A stretch of 64,000 nt of DNA from the NCBI GenBank assembly GCA_007570785.1, contig ML660772.1:35076627-35140626 (forward strand), read 5' to 3'. This DNA comes from Antilocapra americana. Taxonomy: Eukaryota > Chordata > Mammalia > Artiodactyla > Antilocapridae. The translations under genes were made by a program, and so were the position numbers. Shown in pieces: positions 45,791-59,384 of the stretch (the first letter of the stretch is position 1; every line of letters starts with the position of its first letter). The notes under the pieces were generated by a model, which was given only the letters and a program-made list of their open reading frames with translations, did no database searches and was not told where the DNA came from.

Positions 45791-46445
45791 AAAGAAGAGG
45801 GAAAGTTATGTCAGGACAATGGGTTTCTCAGCCTCAGCAGTCCCCAAGAGTGGAACTTAGAAACAAAGAGCAAATTTGTTTGACTAATGAAAGCTAGTAA
45901 ACCCTAGCCCTAAAAATACTTTAGCAAAGCTATTTTACATATCTATGCTTCAGCTTCTCTAACTATAAAGAAAAGAATGAGAGTCATTCTCATATAACAG
46001 CATTCCTCTCTCAAACCCACTTATCTTTCAATAAATGACTATTATATACCTACTATTATGTGCTGCACATTACAGTTGCAACAAAAGTAGACAGAAGCAG
46101 GGCCCGCAGTTTTTCACTACCTCCTTTGCCTCTTTTCACACAATTTCCTTTGAAAACTTTTGCTGAAATTCCTTTACCAAATTCTGCTGTCTGTTAAAAT
46201 CTTAAAACCTTCAGGACTTTCTTTTTAAAATGCTTCATCAATAATGCTTCAAATTATTCCTGAGCCAGTAAATAAGACTAGGGGGAAATAAGGAGCATAT
46301 ATTTTTTTAAACAATTTGCCCTTGTTTTGCTCCTATAAAAATTGTAACTAACTTATTATAGAAAATATTTCAGTTCTCTAATATTCTCTCTTCCCATATT
46401 AGTGCTGAACCTTTAATCTTTCTATTGAAAATTTAAAATTTCCAA

Positions 46446-46538
46446 TGGCAGATTCATGTCAATGTATGGCAAAACCAACATGATAATGTAAAGAAAAAAA
46501 TTTTTTTAAACAAATAAAAATAGAAAAAAAGATAAAAT
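46446..46538 (+). mobile_element. Very short ruminant L1 3' insertion with target-site duplication
   Basis: Only about 50 bases of L1 3' end ('tgtcaatgtatggcaaaacc') plus an A-rich tail were inserted. Identical 11-bp flanks aaaatttccaa lie at 46435-46445 and 46539-46549. Confidence 0.9.
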
Positions 46539-46684
46539 AAAATTTCCAACCTTTTAAAAACCTCACTGCCTCTTTGCAAACCCAAGAGGGCTTTCATATT
46601 CACCTGGGCATTAGAGTCATCACAGGAATTTTTTTTTTTCTACATATTTAGTGTATCAGCTGTGTTACAAGTCAGTGTGTTGAT

Positions 46685-46830
46685 TTCTGATGCATGGTTT
46701 CTGGAGTGATGAGCAGATGAGAATGGGTTCTAGTTTCTGCTCTATCATTGATGACCCTGATAAAGTCACCTAGCTTTTTTTCAACCAGAACTCTTTCCTT
46801 ACCTGTCTGGCATGGACCAGGGGGAAAGTT
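46685..46830 (+). repeat. MIR SINE, sense, diverged
   Basis: 'gttctagtttctgctctatc' then 'accctgataaagtcacctag' resembles the MIR core. Confidence 0.45.
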
Positions 46831-47089
46831 GACTAAATCCTTTATATACTTCCTTCACCAGCCCCTGGCTGTACAATTTTGTGTTTCTTTATGCTAACCA
46901 TAACTCAGTCACAAGGAGAATGGAAAATGGTATGAACGCTTCTTACAAATCCTTTTTATCACAGCTCTTAAAACATCTCCAAGCATGTGTACGTCACACT
47001 ACTGAGAAATGAGTATCCTCCTTATCCACTTTGAGTGCAGAGGTCAAGCATTTGCTCATGTGGGATCTTTGGTCTGTTTATTGTCATAA

Positions 47090-47330
47090 TGTCATTTTGG
47101 TAGCCAGTCTCCACAGTAGTCCCAATGATTTCTACCTCCTGGAATTCACACATTTGTCCAGTTCCCCCCACACATTGTATCAGAATTGATCTCTGTAACC
47201 AATCAGATATTGTTGAAGTGATGATCGGTCACTTCTGAGATTAGGTTTTTAGATACCAAACTTATGTCTCAATTGCTCTCACACTTTTCTCTGTCTCTGT
47301 AATCATTTGCTCTGGGGGAAGCAACAAGGA
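47090..47330 (+). repeat. Ancient MaLR-type LTR fragment
   Basis: 'ctctgtaaccaatcagatat', 'gatcggtcacttctgagatt' and 'atttgctctgggggaagc' follow the MLT-like order, as in the copy at 31130-31495. Confidence 0.45.
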
Positions 47331-47450
47331 ATTTTTAAAAATACAGATACCCGGACCCACTACAGAGCTACTAAATTAGCATATGTAGGAATGGGGCCTA
47401 AACCAGGGGCTCTTGGCTCCCTAGATTGTGAAGTCGTTTAGAAATGATTG
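47330..47450 (+). mobile_element. hAT-Charlie fragment (MER5A-like)
   Basis: 'aaaaatacagatacccggac' followed by 'atgtaggaatggggcctaa' resembles the MER5A interior. Partial. Confidence 0.45.
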
Positions 47451-47551
47451 TACCCAAGGTCAGCTTATAGATATACACCTGGATATTACTATCCTAAGAG
47501 AACAGTCACACTGTGTAGTCTAGATGTTCTCCCTGCCAGAATACTTGAAGG

Positions 47552-47774
47552 CTGTGTGCATGCATGCTAAGTAGCTCAGTGGTGTCTGACTCTTTGCAAC
47601 CCCTGCTAGGCTCCTCTGTCCATTGGATTCTCCAGGAAAGAATACTAGAGTGGGTTGCCATGCCCTCCTCCAGGGGATCCTCCCAACCCAGGGATTGATT
47701 CTCAGCCCCTGCATCTCTTATGTCTCCTGCACTGGCAGGTGGGTTCTTTACCTCTAGTGCTACTTGGAAGCCCC
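47552..47774 (-). mobile_element. Bov-tA SINE, antisense, with target-site duplication
   Basis: The antisense SINE body carries an extra segment near 47700-47725. Flanks acttgaagg at 47543-47551 and 47775-47783 are identical. Confidence 0.9.
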
Positions 47775-47927
47775 ACTTGAAGGTTAGGCCAGTTTAAACC
47801 AGGAAGTTTTGAAACACCATAGACAGTTCCCAAATCAGCCTTGCTCAGTGGTCCTCCATCCCTTGAGGCCACTTGGGCTTACAGCCAACTGCAAGCTTAG
47901 AGCCTCAAGGTGATCTAGGGTTGCTGC

Positions 47928-48186
47928 TACTAAGTCGCTTCAGTCGTGTACAACTCTGTGCAACTCTATAGATGGCAGCCCACCAGGCACCCCCATCCCT
48001 GGGATTCTCCAGGCAAGAACACTGGAGTGGGCTGTCATTTCCTTCTCCAATGCATGAAAGGGAAAAGTGAAAGTGAAGTCGCTCAGTTATGTCCGACTCT
48101 TAGCGACCCCTTGGACTGCAGCCTACCAGGCTCCTCTGTCCATGAGATTTTTCCAGGCAAGAGTAGTGGAGTGGGGTGCCATTGGG
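47928..48186 (-). mobile_element. ART2A/Bov-tA related SINE, two SINE tails in tandem, antisense
   Basis: Two copies of the 3' SINE segment ('gtcgcttcagtcgtgtacaa' at 47934 and 'gtcgctcagttatgtccgac' at 48078) are joined by the 'aaagtgaaagtgaag' linker typical of this composite family. Confidence 0.85.
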
Positions 48187-49944
48187 GTAACCATATGTTG
48201 TAGGTTGTCCCATGCCCCTGAGTAACTATTAACAGTGCCCTTTTCATGCTCAGAAGTGTCCTAGTTTGGAAGAAAAAGTATATGCTCATGAATGAACTGG
48301 AAATGACCTATAACTGATTCCTATACCTGGGATTCACCAGAAGTCCCTGCTTACATTATTTTTTTTTTTAGCAAATGGGCAAAATTTCTACGTTCTAGGA
48401 ATGTCATGCTTTTCGTTCCTCTCCAGTCTCCAGTGTCACCTTTCTCTTATCCTTCACTGGGCCATCAAGCTGCACTCTAACTTGGAGGACATGCTCTTAC
48501 GTACCAATCTACTCTACCCTCAGACCTTAAGTTTCTTTCCCTGCAACACAGGGTTAATGAAACCAACATCCTTCCATCACATATTTTGTCAGCTACTCAA
48601 TCAAAGATTAAAATGTTTAAAATAGTTTTGATTTTTTTCATTCAGTCCAGGAAACATAAAATGGCATGCTTTCATATGAGCCATTGTTTAGGGTGGGGGA
48701 AGTGCTTTTAATTTTGTCCTAAAGGAAATCTGCATGATCCATGTACTGTGCAACTACCAAGGGAATTTAATTGGTAGAACAGCTTTACACCTGCACATAA
48801 TACATATTTCCTGCCTCTCCTAAGTTGATGTTTTAGATATAAAATACATTTTGTTTTCTTTATTGAGCCTTGAGAAGACGTCTCTTGTCGGTCATTATTT
48901 CATAGCAGGGGAAGTACATGTTCCTAAACAACTGAGCTTCCCCTTAGTCATTGTTACCTTATTTAGGTAATGAAGAGTGAGTCATTTTTAATTTTTATAA
49001 GACTTAAGTGTTGATAGTGTATATATGTGCTTAGTATATTATAGCAATTTAAAAGTGAAATTTTTAAAAGTACATTCAGTATATAAACCTTTCTTGAGCC
49101 CAGCAAGGGCATTACAATACAAATGGACATCGATATTTTCTATGTAAAAAGATAAACTACATCCAGAGACTGTACTAGGTCATCTCACTGATGTAGGCAT
49201 CAAACACAATTTCTCATTTATAATGTAGAACTGAAAAAGATGCTGACTTCTGAACCCAAGTAGTGAGAAAATAGGAAATTGGGAGGGAAGGAAATAAAGA
49301 TACAGAAAGGACAAGAAGGCCTCTTCTTTCTGCTCTGTCATTCACTCTCTGCTGGACTGGGTTTTACATATTCCAACTCCAGGACCCACCAAATCCATTG
49401 CTTTGCATAGTGCTTGCATATCTAATGAATGACATGATCAGGTCCAGGCGCTGACTATTAATTCTCAGCCCCTGCCCCTCAAAGGGTTTAGAGGTTATCA
49501 GGAAAGCATACATGCAAGCAAATAGTGTGGTCACCGTAACTTGGGGAGAATTCTCAATAATCTCTAAAGCTGAACCCCAGGCACACATGTCAGAAAACGG
49601 ATGCCAGTAGAGGGAGCAGCAGGAGCAAAGGTATGTAGGCCTGAGAGCACCTAGCATGTTTTAGGCACTAGTGGCAGGTCATTGTAGCCAGAGCAAGGGA
49701 TCCAAGCAGGAGCCAGGTCAGCAAGGCATTCTGTGCCCAGCCAGAGCATTTGTCTCTTTGTAGGCCACAGCAACCCACACAGGTGTTTTTAGGCCAAGAA
49801 GTGACCTGATGAGATAAGACCTCTGTTGATAGAAAGGGCTAACTTCAGTGCAACTGGGCCAACCAAGGGATGCCAGATGTACAGGTGGTAGTGAAATAGG
49901 CATGGAGAGCTTTCTCCAGTACTTTCTATAGGCTAGCTTGCTGG

Positions 49945-50135
49945 CAAAGATTATTTTACTTACTCTTCCAATGGCCCTTTGAGGAGGTAGTATTATTTTC
50001 AGTTATATTCACCTGGTAGATAAGCAAATTCAGGTCTAACCATTTGCTCAGGATTTCATAGGTAGGAAATGGTACACTCAGAATTTGAACCCAGACCTCA
50101 GGACCAGGGTTCTCAACCACTGTGCTCCAAAGCCT
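49945..50135 (-). repeat. MIR SINE, antisense
   Basis: 'gaggaggtagtattattttc', 'tagataagcaaattcaggtc', 'tttgctcaggatttcatagg' and 'gaatttgaacccagacctc' are in the inverted MIR order. Confidence 0.75.
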
Positions 50136-52651
50136 CTCTGTAATAGATCTTGATCTAAGCAGACAACCGTGTATCCATAGCAAGGAAAGACATGACCGTG
50201 TTCTCATAGCGGCTGAGTAGCATTTGGCAGGGGGGATTCCAGACATGGTCTATTTGTGAAGTGACAGGCCTACAGTTCTAAGGTCAAACTTTAGGTCCTG
50301 GTAGGTGAGCTGGGGAAGGAGGAGAAAGGACCAATGTAAAGACCAAGATAAAACCTCACATTTCAAGAAAATATGCAAGGTGAATGAGCAAGCTCCCAAC
50401 AAGGCAACGAAGGTCAAATCCCAAAGACAGAAGTAGGGTATAAAGTAGGGATGTGTCCCAGTGATTAGAAGTGGAATATACGTCTGGGATGAGACAAGCT
50501 GCAACGCTAGCTTGTGTTGAATTATCTGAGTCTTTAAGGCACCCTGACTGCTCCAGGTTGGCCACAGCTCCTGGGCTGCAGCTGATCCTGCCTGGCTGTG
50601 CAAGGAGGGGTAGGTGTGAGTAAATGAAGCAGGTCCTGACATGCACTTTGCATTTAACAGCTTCATTTAAGGTTCTCAGTTTGTCTGCTCAGTTTCTACA
50701 GATAATCATGCCATTACAGGAATACATTGTAAAAATAGGAAACAGTTGAGAAAACCCCTAGTTTTATGCTGGTGGGAGAAATGCCTATTTAATCCTGAAA
50801 GAAGTTTCTCTGAGACTTCCTCCCTGGTAATTATGTAATTGTTCTCAAAAACAAATACCAGAAGTAAGGAACAGATTTACTAGTGCATTTTACAAGGCAC
50901 CATTAATCTCTCAAAAAAACAGTTAAAATGTTCTGTCAATCATAGCTCACTGTTCGCCTTTTCTATATTATTAGCAATAATATATAGCTGGAAATGGGCA
51001 TACCAAGACGTGTTCAGGAAATAGAACTGCATTCATTGGATTTCATTGCCATTTATTTTGGTTAGGTCAACCGATTGCTATTTCTCACTTGTTCTTAAGT
51101 GTCAGGCTTATTACTAGTATGTAGGGAGAAATTGTCTAAAACAGTTAACAACGACCAGTTCACCAAAATACTTTGGGTAAGCCTTTCTCATTCTAGCTAT
51201 AAAGGTAGGAATGAGAGTCATGCTCAGATAAAGTGCTCCCCAGAAAGCGCATTCAGCAAATACTTAGGAAGCACTTACTCTGCACCATGCATGGAGCCTG
51301 CCATGCATCCTGGTACACCAGAACTTGCCTGACAGAACCACAGCTGCCTGCTAAGCCTCACCTCAGATATCTGGGCCTCTGCCAGTCCTGCCTGATGGCC
51401 CTCATCAGAACCGATCGCCTCTTCTCCTGGCTCCCACCACGTTGTGGTTTTATGTCTATTTCAGCATGTATCAAAGCCCTCTAAGCATTCTGCTTCTCTA
51501 TCCTCATGGCTCTCTCCCCTCTTCTCTTCCCACATCATGTGTGAGTCCTTCAGACAGAATAGTGGCTCCCTGTGGTCTCAGGACTATGGCTGTCCAGTGC
51601 TTACCCACTGAGTCTGCTATCAGAAAATGGATTCCGAATTGAATCTGCTGAAAAGAATCTGAAATTTCTTTTTTTTAACTGAATGTTTTAAGTGAGCGAA
51701 AAGACAGTAGGATTATGTCACTGTCTTCCTTTGTTCCTTTTCTCTGTGGTGGCCACATTTAAAGCCTTACAAGGAAAAACATATCCAAATAATTAAGAAA
51801 TAAATCTAAAAACATTCACTCTATCTCAGGTAAAGAGAAAACTCATTCTAACATGTATATATATTTATTATTAAAAATTCTTTTTAATCCTCTGTTTGAA
51901 GAGGACACAAATATGCCTCCCCTGAGCCTTCCTATAAGCAGCTAAGACACCTGGGCAATCTCCCATGGCCTGCAGGATAAGGCGAATCTCCTAAGTAGAT
52001 GGCAGGCAAAGCAGGCAGAGTCCCAGAATGCCAAGAGATACCGCTGTTGCCGCTTGGCACTGTCTCCTATGGCCAGAAATATGAAGGCTGAGAGTTGGGT
52101 CTTAGGCTACATGAGAGCTCCCCTGCCAAGAGATGGGTAGGAGGACTTCACGTCAGACTCTCCATATGCCTCTGGACAATTGCAGGGGTCAACATCAGAG
52201 GAATGACTAGGTCAGAAGAGAGCCCTGAAAAAAAAATCCAAAACCTGAAGAAAAAAAACAAACCCTAAAGAAGACAACAGCTTTGAAAATCCCAAGCCTC
52301 ATCTTCCTGCTCTTTCATTTTATTACTTTTATATATTAATTATACAGAACTCTGAGATTTTACTAGCTGGGAAGTGGTGACTGTTAATCTACGATTTCAA
52401 CAGCATAGAAGTTTCTTTGTACCTAATAGGTGGTCTCTCAGAGATTTCAGATCTCTTCTCGGAAGCAAAACAGAACAAAAAAAAAAAAAAAGCAAAACAC
52501 TTCAATATTTCTAGGAGTCAGACATCACTTGTTTCATTATTGATATCTGGGCCAAGTGAATGTTCGCTCCTTTTCCAGATACACTTCTTTCTCTTATCTC
52601 CTGCGATACAAGGTAGATTCACTATAATAAAGATAAGAGTAAGACATGTCA

Positions 52652-52853
52652 GTGGTATGTCAGTTGTATCCAACTCTTTGCAACCCCATAGATTGTAGCC
52701 CACCAGGCTGCTCTGTCGATGGAATTCTCCAGGCAAGAACACTGGAGTGGGTAGCCATTCCCTTCTCTAGGGGATCTTCCCAACCCAGGGAACAACCTGG
52801 TTGCCTACATTGTGGGCAGATTCTTTACCATCTGAGCCATCAGGGTAGCCCCC
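52652..52853 (-). mobile_element. Bov-tA SINE, antisense, with perfect target-site duplication
   Basis: Identical 11-bp flanks aagacatgtca lie at 52641-52651 and 52854-52864. The antisense tRNA-like head ends at about 52850. Confidence 0.95.
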
Positions 52854-52914
52854 AAGACATGTCAATTTGATCCCAAATAGTTTCCCTATCAACAAAGCAT
52901 AGGAAATCAGGATA

Positions 52915-52992
52915 AATTAATATAAATTAATAATATTTTAATATAATAATTAATAATTTAATATAGATTAAATAATAATATAAATAATTATT
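52915..52992 (+). repeat. AT-rich low-complexity tract
   Basis: Nearly pure A/T built from 'ataaatta' and 'aataata' variants. Confidence 0.85.
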
Positions 52993-53350
52993 CAGTTAAG
53001 TATAGGTAGAACTAGAAAGCTGCCATTAAAAAAGGATGATGATGTGTAATGTGGATTTTAGATGTGACTGGCATCTAATACACAGCCAGAAACAGTTTTA
53101 GCACATTTACCATTTTATCAATGAGTGGCATGAGCAAGTTAAGAGAACTCTCAACTTATAAATGACACTAATTATAACAACCTTGTCAACATTTATGATA
53201 AAAATAATATCAAAGTGATTTTTGGCAAGTTACAATATTCTATACAAAGAAGATTAAAAATAACTACAAAGTGAGATAATGTTAAAAGACCAGGAATACA
53301 ACATATAGCTATAACTGGGAAACAAATAGGCAAAAATATGAAGAATAAGA

Positions 53351-53381
53351 AAATACCAGGAGATGGTTTCTCCTGGTATTT
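53351..53381 (+). repeat. Perfect 13-bp hairpin in CAV1 intron 2
   Basis: Arms aaataccaggaga (53351-53363) and tctcctggtattt (53369-53381) are exact reverse complements around a 5-nt loop. Confidence 0.9.
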
Positions 53382-54494
53382 CTGTGGGAGCTTGTGATAT
53401 GGAAACTCAAGAGCTTGGTGAACACAATGGATATGGAAACCCTTTGTGATAATTCCCTAGCTGCTAAGGGATCAAGATCTCCTGGGTGAAAATCACTATG
53501 GTAAACATACCCTTGAATGAATCCATCAAGTCCCATACCCCTTGGGCAATACAGGACCCAAACTAAGTCTTATCAGTTGTTCCTGAACATTAACATCTCA
53601 ATAATTTAATGATATTTTAAAGGGAATATAATAAATAGACTCAAAATGAGAATGCAATCCAAAAAAAAAAAAAATGTCCTAGACAAGATTCTCTACTTTA
53701 TTTGCTACAAATCAGACTTACTAAATATGGGTTCTGTTTTGAGCTTATGAGAGAGATGTTGGAAAGATCCTATAGAAGAGCAAAAGGAAAGAGACAGGGA
53801 TGAAGATAAACACCCAGGTAGAGGGACTGTCTTGTCTGGCAACTTGTTAGAAGAGTTGAAAGGGAACATAAAATTTCAGCTGCTTTTTGTTATTGCTAGG
53901 ACCTTATGAGACTTACAAGGGTATTATTACTTAGATGCAATCACCACTCAGGACGAAGAAGAAGGAGGAAAGAGTTAATTAAAAAAAAAAAAGTTAGATT
54001 ACGTGGGAGAAGAAATTCCAAGTAATGAGTGGTTAATCCCAGGAATGTGTCACAAGAGGTTGTTTTGTAACAGTTGTGTGTTAAATTCCTAATCTGTCTA
54101 TGTAGCTTCTCAAATTCTTCTATCTCTACAACTACAATTTGGTGTGTAAGAATACTGACACAGAGTCTCATAACTAAGCATAGGCATATGTATGAACACT
54201 TTCCTCTATTCCTGCAGGATACCTGGTTTTTTTGGGGGCAAAGAGGAGTTGATATGGCATTGTGTTAACAGTGGTTGAGAATGCAAGTGGTAAACATCTG
54301 AAAGTAGAACACTGAAAAATGCATGCATTGTATGTTCCAAAAGGTCAGTATGAAACATTATCTTTATGGCAAGCCTGCCCATCCACTCCCTCCTACACAT
54401 TGCATATTCACACAATTTTGCAGCTTGTATAAACCCCTATTGTGATTTAAACTCATGAGACAGTGTGGCTTCTGCAGAGGGTGGCTGTTTTGTG

Positions 54495-54672
54495 ACTTTA
54501 GACCAGTGCAAATCATCTGGGGAACATTTGAAAATACTGTTGTGCATGCCCAATCCCTAGAAATTCTGATTCAATTGGTCTAGGATGGGGCCTACGCCTA
54601 TGTATTATTAATTTTATTTTTTGGAAAGCTCCCCAGGTGATGCTAATGTACAGCTGGAATTGAGTCTGGTTT
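54495..54672 (+). mobile_element. hAT-Charlie element (MER5A-like)
   Basis: 'gcaaatcatctggggaacat', 'attctgattcaattggtcta', 'ggatggggcctacgcctatg' and 'ccccaggtgatgctaatg' are in MER5A order. Confidence 0.7.
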
Positions 54673-55224
54673 CAACTCAGAATTTCTCTATAATAAAACC
54701 ATGCATCATGACAAAACTAAGCACTACAGTGGGAAACTTATTACTTCTCTAGATCCTCATCCGGCAGAGTCCTTAGAATTTTTATTGGAATATGATGTTT
54801 GTCACTCAAATTCCTATTAAAAAATGCTTTCTGGAATTCTGTTCTAACAGCTATATAAGACAGACTTTGTATGTAGGATAAATCTCATGTTACTCACGTA
54901 ATTCAGTCCTGATGTTTTTCCCTTTCCTTTGCTCATTCTTTCTATTCTCCCCAAGAGGAAGGTCAGCTGGTAAAGAGTAACAGAACATCATCCTTGTCAT
55001 CCCTTTTTTAACTTGGGTTCATGGTTCAGGCATATACTAGGAATGGAGCTGACAACATGCACTGGTTTCTCTCCTAATGGTGTAGAGGCCACAGGAAGCT
55101 TCACAGGACCTAGGGATGGCAGTGTCCTACATTTCTCCAGACCTGGCACAGAGAAGAGTCCCCAAGTCACTGGGAAGTACTGTACTGATGCCAATCACTC
55201 CTCAGAACAGATGGGGAAACTGAG

Positions 55225-55372
55225 TCTCAGAGGAAAGCTGAATTGCAGCCCTCTCTTGGACACTGACCTCAAGTATTACCTTGGGCCTTGGAAAAGTCAC
55301 TTGGACCCTTTGGACAGCAGTTTCATCATCTATAGCAAGCAAGAAGTTGAACTGGAAGATTGCTAAGTTACT
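55225..55372 (+). repeat. MIR SINE, sense
   Basis: 'ttggaaaagtcacttggacc' and 'cagtttcatcatctatag' are the MIR core and tail. The 117-codon frame covering it is not a gene. Confidence 0.6.
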
Positions 55373-56494
55373 TTTTATTTCTAAACTTCTGTGATTCCAG
55401 TTAACCAGTATTTATAAGTGGAACACTATAAAAGCACATAGAAGTCCATGCAGGGAGAAGGGTGGAGGACCTCTCATCAATGCTATTTTTATTACCTTCT
55501 TCCTAGATTTTACCAATTGTCATTTTCACTTTTAATATTAAGGCTGTGGGACTTAATCATTTTTGAATACTGAGCTCTCAACAGATGGCTTGCTGAATAC
55601 AAACATACCACAAACAAACATTTGGTCCTGAAGAAGATCAAGAACTGGAGTTCATTTCCCTTTCTCATTTGGGTTCAGAACTCTGTGGTCTTTCCTTTTA
55701 TTGTCCATGCCTCCAGAATGGCTGTTTGTGTTCCAAGATAGATCAGTTCCAAAGCTGGTTACAAACTTTCCGTACTTTTTTTTTTTTTTTTAACCAGCCA
55801 ATTCCTCTTGCTTCCCATTACAGAAGAGTGCATCGTCACTTGCAACATTAGTTAAAGCAATGGCGTTAGTAAGGTCTAGCTAAATAGAAAATGCTCAGAC
55901 TTTCTGAGTGCTGACAGTTGTCAAATTCACCCAGTTCATATGGCCACATTTCTGAAGTTCTTTTTAACAGCCCGTCTGTGAGCAGTAGGATCAGATGACT
56001 AAGAACTACAGGGCAGAAGCACTGTTACTTTGAATCAGATGTTCCCATTGCCCAGCTATGAAGAGTCTGTTTCTCTGTGACCCATATAAAGTCCAGCATT
56101 TAAGACCCTATGTGATTCTAATCCCATCGCTTAGCACCCCAGCTGTATGAATCTGAAGGAAAACATGAATTTGTTCAAATTCCAGATGCCCTGAACACTC
56201 TCTGGGAACTCATCAGCTTCCTAAGCTAAAGTTATTGGTTTAAATCTAAATCTAACTCTGTAGGTTTCACCGAAATTTCATGATAAACAAAAGCTGAATA
56301 AATCTGTCTTCCCTGTCTTTGATCATTCTTTTTCCAAAATGTCTATGACTGCATTAGGAAAATAGAATGCAGTCAACAAATGCAATCACTAGCCCCTGGC
56401 CAGATAATAACACATTCCAAACTTTCTTTCCTAAAGGAGATTTTATCAAGTTTGTGCTCTTATAAGTAGGAGAAAGAGAAATATAACTTGGCAA

Positions 56495-56600
56495 ATGGAA
56501 GCATTCATTAATTTATCCATTTATTCAGCAAACATTCCAGGGAGTTTATAGTCTAGCAGCAGAGATAACCTCACACACAATCAAATCATTAAATAAGTGT
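56495..56600 (+). repeat. L2 LINE trace
   Basis: 'catttattcagcaaacattc' then 'ggagtttatagtctagcag' resembles the L2 3' end with an internal deletion. Confidence 0.45.
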
Positions 56601-57002
56601 GGGGTAGGTTGGATGAAAAAAATGGTCTGGTCTAAATTCAAGAGGTTAGTGGTTTCGGGAGGGGAAAAAAAGTGATTCTTCTATTACCTTAAAAGTAAGG
56701 AAAGACATCTCTCCTCCTTGATAATGATTGTTGAGCAGCCAGAAGCCATCCCTATTTTATTTGCACTGTCCCCTTTTCAAAGACACTCATACCCAAATCA
56801 TAGATCCTATCCTTGTTCTGTTTCTTCATTTCATTTATTCCATCCCCAAAAAGTAAGTACTTCATAACTACTGAATAAATTTACAAGGCCACAGTACTGT
56901 AAACCAAAAGTGCCTGAAATAAATATGCAAGCATTCTAGGCTATAAATGTTTCTAAAGTTTAGGTTACAGCCTCATCAAATCGTATTCTGATTTTCTAGA
57001 GC

Positions 57003-57238
57003 AGCAGATCACAACCAGGGATAATTTTTTGCTCCCCTCACAGGGAACATTTAGCAATGTCTAGAGACATTTTTAGTTGCAACCATTTAGGAGGTGCTAC
57101 TGGCGTCTGGTGGTTAGAAGACAGGAATGTTGACAATCACACTACAGTGCCCGGGACAGCCCCTCAACCCGCACCCTAGCAACAAAGAACTAGCTGACCC
57201 AAAATGCCAACAGTGCCCAGATGAAGAAACCCTGTAAG
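57003..57238 (+). mobile_element. hAT-Charlie nonautonomous transposon (MER20-like)
   Basis: Second copy of the family at 5827-6035: 'ggaacatttagcaatgtcta', 'gtgctactggcgtctggtgg', 'gacagcccctcaacc', ending 'gaagaaaccctg'. Confidence 0.75.
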
Positions 57239-58389
57239 AGAGATTGGAAGTTATGTCTTGGGAGCCACATAATGGGCTGTGATTATCCTTGCCGAGGCCT
57301 TACAAGGACCCTAGTGTAAATCCTTTTCCTCACTAGCCAAGCAATGTTCAAACCTGCAGAGATTTATTTCATTCATATTCTATTTGTTTAATAAACAGAC
57401 TGGAAGCACTGGAGGGAAGAATATTCCAGCAGTGAAGTAAGATGAAAGCTATTAGTAACCCTAGTTTGACTTAAGTGAATAGTAGGAAACAACATCTGCC
57501 ATCAGGCAGTGAGTTGTAGAAACTGAAAAAAAAAGTTGAGTGTTTAAAAAGCTCTGGTTCAAACAAATGTCTATATGAACCAATGGGTAGCTTGAAAACA
57601 GTGAAGACATTTCCGTTTCTTATGTCTTTGATAGAATGGAAAGAGCTTTTATTTTCTTTAGCATGGTAATCATTCATATTTATCCTATGACATGCCCTAA
57701 AGCTTAAAGAATAACAAACTCCCAAGGGTAAACAGAATTTTGTGAGTGAGTGAGACCTCTGGATGAATCCTTATCATTGTATCCTTGGATAAAACAAGAT
57801 TTCCATGCTTTAAACAGTATAAGACTTTCTGTTTGGGAAGTAAGCTTCCACCACTTTGAAGGGCTCTAGCTACTTCTCAAGGATAACAAACATAAGCTCC
57901 CCCAAGGTATGAGTCTCCCCGCCCCGTTCAAGTTCAGCACTCTCGTCTCAGTGTTCCTATTACCAGCCCTTGCTTGGCTTATTTTTACACTGTTTGCTGC
58001 TCCATGTCGCTTATTTGGTAATACTTGACATCAACAAGTGCCACCAAATAAATCAAAACCAGAAGCCTGAAAATTTTAAAAAAAGGAATCAAAACACATG
58101 CACCCTGCTTTGTACCAAGCCATCTGAAACTAGGTACTTCTTGTAATAATGAAAATGTGAGGCCATGTGGATGGGAGAGATGGTTCCAGATTCCTGAAAA
58201 AGGCTCATGGTCAACTGGTTTCAGGTGTACCAAATGTGGTTTTACGTTCCTGCCTGGGATCCCCAGAAGAAAGAGTACTCAGCTTACTCAAGGAGGTCTA
58301 AAAATGCTATGGAACCCCCAAATCATCTCATCATCAAGGGCAGTTTTTAACAATTTCAAAAGGATGTATATTCATTACAAAGGAAAGCC

Positions 58390-58805
58390 TTAAAAAGTAT
58401 CACAAACTAGGGGCGTAAAACAATAGAAATTTACAGTCTCATGGTTCTGGAGGCTAGATGTCCAAAATCAACATGTCAGCAAGACCAGGTGCCCTTTGAA
58501 ACCTGCAGGGGAATCCATCCTGATTTCTCCCTAACTTCTCCTGGTTTTCTGGCCATCTTTGGCATTCCTTGGCGTGCAGCTGCATAACTTCAACCAATAA
58601 CAGCTTTCTTGTGTCTTCACATTACACCATCTCCTTAGAAGGATGCCAACCATCTCAGATGGGGAGCCCACTCTACACCAGTGTGACCTCATCCTAATTA
58701 CATCTACAAGATCCTGTCTCCAAATAAGGTCACATTCTAAGGTACTGGGGATTCAGACTTCAGTATATTTTTTGACAGGGAACACAATTCAAGGCACAAC
58801 AAGAT
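58390..58805 (+). repeat. Ancient LTR-type mammalian repeat (MaLR-like), about 410 bp
   Basis: It runs from 'aaactaggggcgtaaaacaa' through 'tctcatggttctggaggcta' to 'ccaaataaggtcacattcta' and 'ggaacacaattcaaggcaca', a widespread mammalian repeat. The exact family is not assigned. Confidence 0.65.
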
Positions 58806-59384
58806 GTAAACTATGAATGTATATTTTTGTTATCAAAACAGGGAAATTTAACTTTAATACAAACCCAAGGATCATTTATACTCCCTCCTACAAACAGCAA
58901 AAGATGGAGACACCTGGTGGCTTCCCTCAGGCTAAAGGTGAAAAGAAAGGAAGAATAAGGCAAAAAGGAATTAATCTAAAGCAAAGAGTAGTGTCTACTT
59001 GGTGTTGCTGCCACTTTCAGACATATTCATGAACTCAGTCAGCTGGAGCATTTTCTCCCCCAGGGCACCTATGCTTCAAGTTTATAATAAACTCCAGAAG
59101 GCTAATGCACACACAAGAGATGAATTCTCTTATTTGCTAATTCTTCTAATTCTTCTTACTTGCTCAATGGCAGAATGCAGAATAAGCACCCACCTGCACG
59201 AAATGATTTCAGGAATGCCAAGAGGGTCTCTCGTTCCAAAAGAGCTCCTCCATCCTCCTAACACTGTTACTGAAATCCCTGACACTTCCCCACGTCTCCT
59301 GGTTTGGGTGCCTGGGCCAGAAGCTCCCAATGTAGTATTGACCACTGCCCTTGACACTGTTTGAAATATTCTGCCTAAGTTATT

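Noticed and set aside
50250..50666. 138-codon and overlapping 96-codon minus-strand frames
   Set aside because: Two overlapping frames with no family resemblance next to a MIR; consistent with chance.
58999..59364. 121-codon frame in CAV1 intron 2
   Set aside because: No recognisable motif; a frame on the opposite strand covers the same interval, indicating balanced base composition more than coding.
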